DNA of 64,000 bases from Balaenoptera acutorostrata. Lineage: Eukaryota; Chordata; Mammalia; Artiodactyla; Balaenopteridae. The position numbers and the translations under genes are program-made. Location: positions 37,922,428 through 37,986,427 of the forward strand of contig NC_080081.1 in NCBI RefSeq assembly GCF_949987535.1. The letters run 5' to 3'. The first letter of the stretch is position 1; each line of letters begins with the position of its first letter. A model generated the notes under the pieces. The model was given only the letters and a program-made list of their open reading frames with translations. It had not been told where the DNA came from and did no database searches. Below, in pieces: positions 12,140 through 22,771 of the stretch.

Positions 12140-14000
12140 ACCGGGATTTCTGTATGAAAGATTTGTCTCTCCTGTATCAATCATTTATTTATATCAATAT
12201 GGACTTATATCCATTGTATAATTTGGGTTATAATCAAATATAATGTTATTTATCTTGGTGCTCAAATTGCTGCAGTTTTGGCCATTGGGAGCTCTAACAG
12301 TTGGTATCCTTTGACGTTATCTTATTTTTTTGCATTTGAATATCCCCTTACTTTCTGGTACAAGATGTTTCAGGCTCATCTTGCATATTTGCTGCCCAGC
12401 CCTAGAATCAACCATTACCTCCAAGAAGTTCTGGTTCCTTTCATCGAAGAATGCCATTAGAAACCAAATTCTAGGTGTTGGGTGTGCTTATTTCTAGACC
12501 CTCTCAGGGAGCAGGGGTAGGGAATACATGCATGTCTACTAACCCATATGTATACACACCTATAACTATTAATGCAATTAGATGCATCTATATATGCTAA
12601 ATATTGAGTTCATATTAATGCCTCCCACTCTAATCCAGTACCACGAGTCATACGAACGTCTCCTCCCCACTTACTTGTCTGTAACCTCCTCCTCCAACAG
12701 TAAGATAACTGACTTTCACTATCCTACATTCACTTATTATTTTTAAAATTCCATTATGTATGTATAGAAATTTCAGAATTGTTCATTCATATCCTTGTGA
12801 GAAACAACAACGTTAGCAACTAACGTACAATGTTTATTCTTTTGTCTTTAGTTTTACAGTTTCCTGTCAAAACATCTTTTTCCAAAGGTACTTAAGTCAG
12901 CAGTTTTAACAGAAGCTGTCCAGTGAGAATATGATGTACATTGTTAATTTAGTTAAATATTTTCGTCATTCTGCATTCTGTCCTGAGGTTCTCCTACCTC
13001 CTGTTTTTTTTTATAATTTGCATATATAAGTTTCACTATTTGTGTTGTAAATTTGTATGGGCTTTGACAAACGCATAGCATCATTTATCTGCCACTGCAA
13101 TAACGTACTGATTAGTTGCATTGCTCTCAAGTTCTTCCCCTGTTCTTCTACTCTTCAAACACTACTCTTTCCCAAGACTGGCAACTGATCTGTTTTTCAT
13201 TCCTATCCTTTTGCTTTCTCAATAATGTCAAATGAATGGTGTTACTGTATGTATATAGCCTTTTAGATTTGGTTTCTTTCACTTACCAACATGCATTCAA
13301 TTCATTGATGTTGTTGGGTGGATTAAACATACATTTACTTTAATCACTGAATAATATTATTCCATTGAATGTATGTACTACAGTTGTTTTTATTTTTTAA
13401 TTTTTTAATATAATTTTTAAAGGTTACCTTCCATTTGCAGTTATCACAAAATATTGGCTATATTCCGCACATTGTGCAACACATCTTTGAGCCTGTCTTA
13501 TACCCAATAGTTTGTACCTATTTTTAAATTCCTTTCACCTATTGAAAACATCTTTGGTGCTTGTATTTTTGTTGATTATAAATAATAGTAATCTCTGTAA
13601 GCTACAATAAATATTCATTCACAGATTTTTATGTGGTCATAAATTTTCAAATCCGTTAGATAAATACTTAATTGTGTGAATCCCGGATCATATGGTGTGT
13701 CTATGTTTAACTTGGTAAGAAACTGCCAAACTGACTTCCAAAGTGGCTGTACCAATTTTAATTATCACCTACAATGAATGAGAGTTCCTGTTGCTCTACA
13801 TAATCACCAACATTTGTTATTTTCAGTGTTTAGGGTTTTAGCCATTATAATATGTGGGTAGCAGTAAATTCTTGATGTTTTTAATTAGCACCTCCCTAAG
13901 GAAAATTATGTTGAGAAACTTTTTGTGTCCCTTTTCCATATTGAATCTTAAATATCTTTTTTGATCTGTTCAGACTTTATTGTTCTGTTTTTTTCTTTGG
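12140..14000 (-). mobile_element. Old L1M element, antisense: long 3' UTR and ORF2 C-terminal remnant
   Basis: The left part matches, in antisense, a long L1M 3' UTR: 'tggccattgggagctctaac', 'caggctcatcttgcatattt', 'agccctagaatcaaccatta' and 'gaccctctcagggagcaggg'. The right part is antisense ORF2 C-terminus: 'caaatgaatggtgttactgt', 'gaataatattattccattga', 'ccaaagtggctgtaccaatt' and 'catttgttattttcagtgtt'. No frame longer than about 60 codons survives. Confidence 0.75.
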
Positions 14001-14600
14001 GCAGATTTTTAGAAATATCTATTTCTAAACTTTAGTATTATTGTTTGTTTTTAAACCTTTGTATTTTAGGGCAAAAAAAGGAAAAAGGGTTTGAAGAGTA
14101 GAGATAGAACAAAAGGATAAATATTATATTCTACTTTTAAAAATAAGTGTCTTAATACCTCAAATGAATGAACTCTTCCAAAATGCCCTAATATTTTATA
14201 GTAGTACTTCATAAAATGTATATCTAAAAATATACGCTTATTATTTGTCAAATATTACCTATCTTTAAAATGCCAATGATACAAAATTACCAAATTCTAG
14301 TAGACAGTAGATGGCAAAACAGACTTAAAATTCTGCAATTTTTCTTTCATTATTTTTACATTTGTCTCATTTCTCTTTTCACCTGAAAACTTTCTCTGTT
14401 ATTGGTATTCTCCTTCTCTCATTTTTTCTACATTTATCATGCATCTACAGTAGAATAGCAATTACTCTTTCTCTCAGTGCTAAGACAAATGATTTTTTTT
14501 TTTATTTGTTACCATCCTAGATTGGTCTTTTTCATTTCTTTCTGTATTTCTCAGATGTCCTACTAACTATCCCAACTCCTTTCTTCAATCTGCTCACCAC
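14001..14600. other. AT-rich stretch between L1M elements, nothing recognised
   Basis: No supported gene or repeat. A T-run lies at about 14494-14503. Confidence 0.4.
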
Positions 14601-15428
14601 TTACATTTCAGATAAATATTATAGTAAAAAAGCACATAATATGAAATCTACCCTTTAATAAAATTTGAAGTGTATAGTAAGTATAGTACCATTAACTATA
14701 AACTCAATATTGTACAGTACATTTCTAGAAATTTCTATTCTTTCGTGCCTGAAACTTTATACTCAGTTGAACAAATGCTTCCATTTCTCTTCCCCTTAGC
14801 TGCTTGAAACCAACATTCTATTTTCTTCTTCAATGAGTTTGATTATAGATAACTCCTATAAGTAGAATCATGAATACTTGCCTGTTCTTCTGTGTCTGGT
14901 TTATTACACTTGGCAGAATGTCCTCAAGATTCATCCATGTTGTAGCATATATCAAAATTTTATTACTGAATAATATTCCATTATATGTATATTCCACATT
15001 TTCTTTATCTGATCGTCTGTTGATGGACATCTGGGTTGTTTTCACTTCTTGGTTATTGTGAATAATGGTGCAATGAACATGGACATACAAATATCTCTTC
15101 AAGATTGTGATTTTAACTCTTTTGGTTAATTACCCAGATGTGAGATTACTAGATCACATGACAGTTCCATTTCTAATTTTTTGAGGCTGTTTTCCATAGG
15201 GGCTGAATCATTTTACATTCCCCATAACAATGTATAAGATTTCCAATTTCTCCACACACTCACCAATATTAGTTATTTTCTGGTTTTTTGACAAATGGCA
15301 ATCCTAACAGGTGTAAGGTGTTCACTGTGCCTTGGATTTGCATTTTCCTAATAATTAATGAAGCTGTGCATCTTTTCATATACCTATTAGACATTTGTGT
15401 GTCTTCTTGGAGGAAATGCTGATTCAAG

Positions 15429-15444
15429 TCCTTTGCCCATTTTT
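15429..15444. repeat. Target-site duplication, left copy, of the nested L1 scrap
   Basis: tcctttgcccattttt is identical to 15605-15620. Both copies belong to the host L1M ORF2 sequence 'tcctttgcccattttt'. Confidence 0.88.
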
Positions 15445-15604
15445 TAAAATAGATCTTTATTGGAGTATAATTGCTTCACAATACTGTGTTAGTTTCTGTT
15501 GCACAAAGCAAACAAAGCAAATCAGCCACATGCATACACATGTCCCTATATCCCCTCCATCTTAAGCCTCCCTCCCACCCTCCCCATACCACACCTCTAG
15601 GTCA
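15445..15604 (-). mobile_element. Severely 5'-truncated L1 (3' UTR only) nested in L1M
   Basis: Antisense L1 3' UTR of the cetartiodactyl type: 'agatctttattggagtataa', 'ttgcttcacaatactgtgtt', 'gcctccctcccaccctcccc' and 'cacacctctaggtca'. Only about 160 bases were inserted, bounded by a perfect 16-bp duplication. Confidence 0.9.
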
Positions 15605-15620
15605 TCCTTTGCCCATTTTT
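15605..15620. repeat. Target-site duplication, right copy, of the nested L1 scrap
   Basis: Identical to 15429-15444. L1M ORF2 resumes directly afterwards. Confidence 0.88.
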
Positions 15621-16866
15621 AATCTGGATATTTGTTTATTTTGCTACTGAGTTATATTAGTGACTGATATATCTTGAATATTAACCTATTATCATGAGTA
15701 TGGTTTGAAAATATTTTCTCCCATTTCATATGTTGCCTTTTCATTCTGTTGATATTTCCTTTGCTGTGCGGAATTTTTAAATTTGATATATTCTCAATTG
15801 TTTGTTTTTGCTTTTGTTGCCTATGTTTTTGGTGTCAAATCCAAGAAATTACTGCCATCACCAATGTCATGAAGCTTTTCCTCTATGTTTTCTTCCAGGA
15901 ATTTTACAATTTCACATCTTACTTAAAGTCTTTATTTTGACTTGATAATTGTGTCTGGTGGATATCCAGTTTTCCCAAAGCCATTTGTTGAAAAGACTAT
16001 CTTTTCCCCATTGTGTACTTCCTATTGTGGCAATCTTGTCAAAAATCAGTTGACCATATATGTGTGAGTTTGTTTCCGGCTCTCTATTTTGTTTCATTGG
16101 TCTACATGTCTATCATTTTGCCAGTATCATACTACTTTAATTACTGTAGTTTTGTAATATGTTTTAAAAGCAGGAAGTGCAAGCCGTCTAGCTTTGTTCT
16201 TCTTCCTCAAGATTGTTTTGCTTTTGGGGGGTCTTTTTTTAGTTTCATATGAGAATGGATGTCTGTGATTACTTTTTATTTTTCTGTGAAAAATGCAAAT
16301 AAAATCATGATAGAAACTGCATTGAATCTATAGATTGCTCTGAGTAGTATGGACAGTTTAAAAACTTTAAGTCTACTGATCAGTGAACACAAGATACCTT
16401 TTCATTTATCAGTGTGTTCTTTAATTTCTTTCAGCAATATTTTGTAGTTTTCAATGTACAAGCTTTTTGGCTCCTTGGTTAAGTTTATTCCTAAATATTT
16501 TGTTCATTTTTATGTTATTGTAGGTGGATAATTTGTTGGTAGTGTATAAATATGCCAATGATTTCTGTATGCAGATTCTGTATCCTACAACTTTACTGAA
16601 TAAGTTTATTAGTTCTTATAGTTCCTTTTTTGTGGACTCTTAGTGCTTTTCTACATATTAGTTCATGTCATCTGTGAACAGAGATCATTTTATTCTTTCT
16701 TTCTGATTTGAATGCCTTTTATTTCTGTTCTTATCATAATTGCTGTGGCTAGGACTTCCAGTGCTATTACATTTAATAAAAGTAGTGACAGGTGCTTATA
16801 ACGTCTTGCTCCATTAGTGTCTGTCTGCTGTACCATAATGCTCTGTAGCAGCAGTACACCACCTAG

Positions 16867-17290
16867 CTCTTTTTTTTTTTTTTTTGTTCTCAGTGGCACC
16901 CAAGCACCTACAGTATGCTGTGTTCTGTCCACATTCTGAAACAGATGATACAGAAACAAGCCCCTCAGGGAGCCTCCCAAAACATCAGAATATTTACTGA
17001 CCAGTCTTTTCTTTCCAACACCAAGGTTAAGTTGGGAGGTGGAAGTTTCCCCCTGATAACATGGAATTGTGTTGCAAGGAGGGACTATGGTGACAAGTTA
17101 CCATGCATTTTCCTACTAGCTTCAATGGAGCTGGTTTTGCACTTGCCTGAGGCAGAGGAGCCTCTTAACTTGTTTCTGAATTTCTCACAAAGAGAACTGG
17201 TCTGTGTATTGTTCTTGAGTAGATATCTCCATGGGAGGAAGGAGGGTCTGAAGACTCCTATTTGCCATCTTGCTAATGTCCCAGATTAAT
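16867..17290 (-). mobile_element. Old L1 5' UTR-like segment behind a poly(T) run
   Basis: After an 18-19 base T-run (about 16868-16886), the reverse strand reads as an L1M 5' region. It begins near 17290 with 'gacattagcaagatggcaaa' (containing CAAGATGGC, the YY1-type motif of L1 5' ends) and passes through 'gaggctcctctgcctcaggc' and 'gaggctccctgaggggcttg'. It may be the 5' part of the adjoining L1M after a large internal deletion, or a separate insertion whose A-tail is the T-run. The 124-codon plus-strand frame here has no supporting feature. Confidence 0.55.
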
Positions 17291-17930
17291 ATTTTAAAGA
17301 AAAATTTTTACCATGTCTTCATGTCTTTCTTGATAGACTATAAATTATTCTCTAATTCTTAGTTATAAAATCCAATACATTTTATAAATTAATTATACAA
17401 TTTAATTCTTAGATGTAACATTTAAATTTTAACATTAATTTATTGGTAATCTGGCATTCCAATTTCTTCCATAGCCTCCATCATACATAATTGTTCAGAT
17501 AAAATCCTCACACTGCCCTTCAAAAATTATAAATCAAACATTATGTAAGGAAACAGGTTCTGCTAAATGTTTCCCTAAACTTGCTTATTCTAATCTCTAC
17601 AGTTTTGTCCTTTTTTCCCCTTTTCTATAAATCATTTCATACATTGCTCCATCACATTCTTATTTTTTCCATGTGAACTCAATTTTGTCATTGCAATATT
17701 TTGATCAAAATATTGTACAAAATCACAATAATTCCTGCTCAGCTAATCATTTCTAGGATACAATGTGCCTGAGTGGTTTTCAAATTGTTTTGGTCATTAA
17801 CTCTGAATAACTTTTGAAAATGTATGCTTCTCCATCACACAATTTCATGATGATAGTTAAAAAGAAAACCATCAAATAAAATTATCATAAATTTAAAATT
17901 TTCGATATTTTTAAATAAAATATAGTACTG
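17291..17930. other. AT-rich stretch with a 22-bp perfect palindrome
   Basis: Apart from the palindrome at 17694-17715, nothing is recognised. Confidence 0.45.
17694..17715. repeat. Perfect 22-bp palindrome
   Basis: caatattttga/tcaaaatattg is fully self-complementary with no loop. Confidence 0.9.
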
Positions 17931-18022
17931 ATTTTTTTTTATTGGAATATAGTTGCTTTACAATGTTGTGCTAATTTCTGCTGTACAATCAAGTGAATCA
18001 GCTCTATGTATACATATATACT
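17931..18022 (-). mobile_element. L1 3' UTR scrap, antisense
   Basis: 'ttattggaatatagttgctt', 'tacaatgttgtgctaatttc' and 'aagtgaatcagctctatgta' after a T-run match the antisense 3' terminus of a cetartiodactyl L1. Only about 90 bases are present. Confidence 0.8.
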
Positions 18023-18135
18023 CTCTCTCTTCTTGTTACTCAGTAGCTGAAGGCCATTGCTATTATTATGTTAAATTATTATTAATAATAAAAATGCATG
18101 TAGAGCCACAGAGGAAGCTACACAATAGGTGCTTG

Positions 18136-18153
18136 CTCAATCATTTAAACTTT
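18136..18153. repeat. Target-site duplication, left copy, of L1-A
   Basis: ctcaatcatttaaacttt, 18 bases, is identical to 24593-24610. The rebuilt empty site reads 'aaacttt/aacaat', which fits the L1 endonuclease preference TTTT/AA. Confidence 0.95.
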
Positions 18154-18193
18154 TTTTTTTTTTTTTTTTTCCTTTTTTGACACTGGGGGATAG

Positions 18194-18199
18194 TTTATT
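18194..18199 (-). promoter_or_regulatory. Polyadenylation signal AATAAA used by the L1-A tail
   Basis: The plus strand reads tttatt. On the L1-A transcript strand it is AATAAA, about 24 bases upstream of the poly(A) tract. Confidence 0.75.
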
Positions 18200-18204
18200 G
18201 TCTC

Positions 18205-18638
18205 TACCACAGGCAAACTGGCTATTTAGGAGGAAAAGATCAATTTAGATCCTCATTTTATATCATGCATCAAAATAAATTCAGATGAATTAAATGGTTA
18301 AATATTTAGTTTGAAAACAATATGTAGGAATATTTATCTGATTTCTACATAGGAACTTTTTTCTAAAGCATGAAAAGCAGAGGAAAATTGTAAAGAGAAA
18401 AATTGATCTGACCACTTACAAACTGTTCAGTGTACAAATTGTTAAGCTTAAAACAAAATTGACCAACAGGAGAAAATATTTGTCAAAATAAGGGCAAGAA
18501 CAGGTAAATAATTCACATAAATATATTAAGCACCCATTCAAAATAAGAAAAATTTTAATATAGCAATGGAAAAAAAGACCAGTAGGCAAAAAAAGAAATG
18601 CAAATTAAAACAAGGAGGTGCCTTTTGGCCTTACCAAG
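18205..18638 (+). mobile_element. Old L1M/HAL1-like ORF2 remnant carried in the L1-A tail
   Basis: Plus-strand phrases 'aataaattcagatgaattaa', 'aggagaaaatatttgtcaaa' and 'aaagaaatgcaaattaaaac' match the C-terminal third of an old L1 ORF2. It is opposite in orientation to L1-A. Confidence 0.6.
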
Positions 18639-18837
18639 TGTGACAGACAGAATAACATGTCCATCCCCCAAAGATGTCCATGTTCTAATATCTGGAACCT
18701 GTGAATGTGTTCTGTTACATGGCAAAGGAGAACTACGATTGTAGGTGGAATTAAGTTTGTTAATCATCTGACCCTAAAATAGGGAGATTATCCTGGGTTA
18801 TCCAGGTGGGCCCAATGTAATCACAAAAGTCCTTACT
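18639..18837 (+). mobile_element. MLT1-like (MaLR) LTR piece carried in the L1-A tail
   Basis: 'ccccaaagatgtccatgttc', 'taatatctggaacctgtgaa', 'gggagattatcctgggttat' and 'gtgggcccaatgtaatcaca' match the 5' half of a MaLR-type LTR. It stops abruptly at the join with the L1-A 3' UTR. Confidence 0.65.
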
Positions 18838-18898
18838 TTTTTCCTCTACTTCTGTGTCTCAATTTCTACTCTGCAAACCAGTTCATCTTTACCATTTT

Positions 18899-21800
18899 CT
18901 AGGTTCCACATACATGCATTAATATACAATATTTGTTTTTCTCTTTCTGACTTACTTCACTCTGTATGACAGTCTCTAGATGCAGCCACGTCTCTACAAA
19001 TGACCCGATTTCATTCTTTTTATGGCTGAGTAATATTCCATTGTATATATGTACCACATATTCTTTATCCATTTGTCTGTTGATGGGCATTTAAGTTGCT
19101 TCCATGCCCTGGCTATTGTAAATAGAGCTGCAATGAACATTTGGGTGCATGACTCTTTTTGAATGATGGTTTTCTCAGGGTATATGCCCAGTAGTGAGAT
19201 TGCTGGGTCAAATGGTAATTCTATTATTAGTTTTTTAAGGAACCTGCATACTGTTCTCCATAGTGGCTGTATCAATTTACATTCCCACCAACAGTGCAAG
19301 AGGGTTCCCTTTTCTCCACACCCTCTCCAGCATTTGTTGTTTGTAGATTTTCTGATGATGCCCATTCTAACTGGTGTGAAGTGATACCTCACTGTAGTTT
19401 TCATTTGCATTTCTCTAACAGTTAGTGATGTTGAGAAACTTTTCATGTGCCTCTTGGCCATCTGTATGTCTTCTTTGGAGAAATGTCTATTTAGGTCTTC
19501 TGCCCATTTTTGGATGAGGTTGTTTTTTTAATATTGAGCTGCATGAGCTGTTTATATATTTTGGAGATTAATCCTTTGTCTGTTGATTCATTTGCAAATA
19601 TTTTCTCCCATTCTGAGGGTTGTCTTTTCATCTTGTTTATGGTTTCTTTTGCTGTGCAAAAGCTTTTAAGTTTCATTAGGTCCCATTTGTTTATTTTTGT
19701 TTTTATTTCCATTACTCTAGGAGATAGATCAAAAAAAGATCTTGCTGTGCTTTATGTCAAAGAGTGTTATTCCTATATTTTACACTAAGATTTTTTTAGT
19801 TCCCGGTCTTACATTTAGGTTTCTAATTCATTTTGAGTTTATTTTTGTGTATGGTGTTAGGGAGTGTTCTAATTTCATTCTTTTACATGTAGCTGTCCAG
19901 TTTTCCCAGCACCACTTATTGAAGAGACTGTGTTTTCTCCATTGTATATCCTTGTCTCCTTTGTCATAGGTTAGTTGACCATAGGTGTGTGGGTTTATCT
20001 TTGAGCTTTCTATCCTATTCCATTGATCTATATTTCTGTTTTTGTGCCAGTACTGTATTGTCTTGATTACTGTAGCTTTGTAGTATAGTCTGAAGTCAGG
20101 GAGTCTCATTCCTCCATCTCCTTTTTTTTTCCCTCAAGACTGCCTTGGCTATTCGGGGTCTTTTGTGTCTCCATACAAAATGTTAAGATTTTTTGTTCTA
20201 GTTCTGTAAAAAATGCCAGTGGTAGTTTGATAGGGATTGCATTGAATCTGTAGATTGCTTTGGGTAGTATAGTCATTTTCACAATATTGATTCTTCCAAT
20301 CCAAGAACATGGTATATTTCTCCATCTGTTGGTATCATCTTTAATTCCTTTCATCCGTGTCTTATATTTTTCTGCATACAGGTCTTTTGTCGCCTTAGGT
20401 AGGTTTATTCCTAGGTATTTTTTTCTTTTTCTTGCAATGGTAAATGGGAGTGTTTCCTTAATTTCTCTTTCAGACTTTTAATCATTAGTGTATAGGAATG
20501 CAAAAGATTTATGTGCATTAATTTTGTATCCTGCAACTTCACCAAATTCATTGATTAGCTATAGTAGTTTTCTGGTGGCAACTTTAGGATTCTCTATGTA
20601 TAGTATCATGTCAATTGCAAACAGTGACACTTTTACTTCTTCTTTTCCAATTTGTATTCTTTTTATTTCTTTTTCTTCTGTGATTGCTGTGGTTAGGACT
20701 TCCAAAATTGTGTTGAATAATAGTAGTGAGAGTTGACATCCTTGTCTTGTTCCTGATCTTAGAGGAAATGCTTTCAGTTTTTCACCACTGAGAATGATGT
20801 TTGTTGTGGGTTTGTCATATATGGCCTTTATTATGTTGAGGTAGGTTCCCTCTATGCCCACCTTCTGGAGAGTTTTTATCATAAATAGGTATTGAATTTT
20901 GTCAAAAGCTTTTTCTGCATCTATTGAGATGATCATATGGCTTTTATCCTTCAGTTTGTTAATATGGTGTATCACATTGATTGATTTGTGTATATTGAAG
21001 AATCCTTGCATCCCTGGGATAAATCCCACTTGATCGTGGTGTATGATCCTTTTAATGTGTTGTTGGATTCTGTTTGCCAGTATTTTGTTGAGGATTTTTG
21101 CATCTATATTAATCAGTGATATTGGTCTGTAATTTTCTTTTTTTGTAGAATCTTTGACTGGTTTTGTTATCAGGGTGATGGTGGCCTCATAGAAAGAGTT
21201 TGGGAGTTTTCCTTCCTCTGCAATTTTTTTGGAAGAGTTTGAGAAGGATGGGTGTTAGCTCTTCTCTGAATGTTTGACAGTATTCACCTGTGAAGCCATC
21301 TTGTCCTGGACTTTGTTTGTTGGAAGAATTTTAATCACAGTTTCTATTTCATTACTTGTGATTGGTCTGTTCATATTTTCTATTTTTTCCTGTTTCAGTC
21401 TTGGAAGGTTATACCTTTCTAAGAATTTGTCCGTTTCTTCCAGGTTGTCCATTTTTTTTGTCATAGAGTTGCTTGCAGTAGTCTCTTATGATGCTATTTA
21501 TGTTTCAGTGTATTTTGTAACTTCTCCTTTTTCATTTCTAATATTATTGATTTGAGTCCTCTCCCTCTTTTTCTTGTATAGTCTGGCTAATGGTTTATCA
21601 ATTTTGTTTATCTTCTCAAAGAACCAGCTTTTTGTTTTATTTATCTTTGCTATTGTTTTCTTTGTTTCTATTTCATTTATTTTTGCTCTGATCTTGATGA
21701 TTTCTTTCTTTCTGATATCTTTGGGTTTTGTTAGTTTTTCTTTCTCTAGCTCCTTTAAGTGTAAGTTTAGATTGTTTATTTGAGATGTTTCTTGTTTCTT

Positions 21801-22713
21801 TAGGTAGACTTGTATAGCTATAAACTTCCCTCTTAGAAATGCTTTTGCTGCATCCCATAGGTTTTGGATCATCGTGTTTTCATTGTTATTTGTCTCCAGG
21901 GAATTTTTGATTTCCTCTTTGATTTCTTCAGTGATCTCTCTGTTATTTAGTAACGTATTGTTTAGCCTCCATGTGTTTGTGTTTTTTACGTTTTTTTCCC
22001 TGTAAATGATCTCTAATCTCATAGCATTGTGGTCAGAAAAGATGCTTGATATGATTTCAATTTTCTTAAATTTACTGAGGCTTGATTTGTGACCCAAGAT
22101 GTGATCTATCCTGGAGAATGTTCTGTGCACACTTGAGAAGAAAATATAATCTGCTGTTTTTGGATGGAATGTCCTATAAAAATCAATTAAATCTATCTGG
22201 TCTATTGTGTCATTTAAAGCTTCTGCTTCCTTATTTATTTTCATTTTGGATGATCTGTCCATTGGTGTAAGTGAGGTGTTAAAGTCCCCCACTATTATTG
22301 TGTTACTGTCGATTTCCTCTTTTATAGCTGTTAGCAGTTGCCTTATGTATTGAGGTGCTCCTATGTTGGGTGCATATATATTTATAATTGTTATATCTTC
22401 TTCTTGGATCGATCCCTTGATCATTAGGTAGTGTCCTTCTTTGTCTCTTGTAACAGTCTTTATTTTAAAGTCTATTTTGTCTTATATGAGAACTGCTACT
22501 CCAGCTTTCTTTTGATTTCCATTTGCATGGAATATCTTTTTCCATCCCCTCACTCAGTCTGTATATGTCCCTATGTCTAAAGTGGGTCTCTTGAAGACAG
22601 CATATATATGGGTCTTGTTTTTGTATCCAATCAGCAAGCCTGTGTCTTTTGGTTGGAGCATTTAATATATTCACCTTTAAGGTAATTATCTATATGTATG
22701 TTCCTATGACCAT
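18899..22713 (-). pseudogene. L1-A ORF2 (endonuclease/reverse transcriptase), broken
   Basis: This is a decayed copy of the L1 ORF2 protein, which nicks target DNA and copies its own RNA there. The start codon is at 22713, followed after six codons by a stop (22690-22692) where most copies have a sense codon. The endonuclease domain keeps QETHF (22465-22674 segment), GDFNT, SRIDHILGHK and SDHNAM (21498-22424 segment, 308 codons open). The RT domain keeps DAEKAFDK near 20915, but the catalytic FADD motif reads FAID at 20621-20610. The cysteine motif CWRGC-x7-H-CWWEC is intact in the 18994-19461 segment. The natural stop is at 18901-18899. At least six frame breaks separate the pieces. Confidence 0.9.
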
Positions 22714-22771
22714 TTTCTTAATGTTTTTCGGTTTGTTTTTGTAGGTCCTTTTCTTCGCTTGTGTTTCCCAC

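Larger units (their letters stand above)
14601..16866 (-). mobile_element. Old L1M element, antisense ORF2 portion, with a nested young L1 scrap
   Basis: The antisense ORF2 landmarks run from the 3' UTR ('gtaccattaactataaactc') through 'gaataatattccattatatg' and 'ttccataggggctgaatcat'. They continue via 'tcctttgctgtgcggaattt', 'cattgtgtacttcctattgt' and 'tgaatctatagattgctctg' to the RT catalytic area near 16.7 kb ('ttcatgtcatctgtgaacag'). The element is interrupted at 15445-15604 by a separate L1 3' end. ORF1 and the N-terminal half of ORF2 are missing. Beyond an A/T run, the sequence continues with what looks like L1 5' UTR. Confidence 0.8.
18171..18838 (-). other. Non-L1 (probably transduced) 3' tail of L1-A
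   Basis: The tail lies between the truncated L1 3' UTR and the poly(A) tract. In transcript order (right to left) it holds the reverse complement of an MLT1-type LTR piece (18639-18837), then the reverse complement of an old L1M/HAL1-like ORF2 piece (about 18205-18638), and then a short unique end. A canonical AATAAA sits on the transcript strand at 18199-18194, about 24 bases before the poly(A). This is how a cleaved, polyadenylated read-through transcript should look. The interpretation is inferred; the order of parts and the signal are read directly. Confidence 0.8.

Noticed and set aside
16915..17289. 124-codon plus-strand frame
   Set aside because: It runs opposite to an L1 5' UTR-like segment, without domain-like composition or gene context.
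21498..22424. 308-codon open frame, longest in the window
   Set aside because: It is the endonuclease-to-spacer part of L1-A ORF2, not a host gene.
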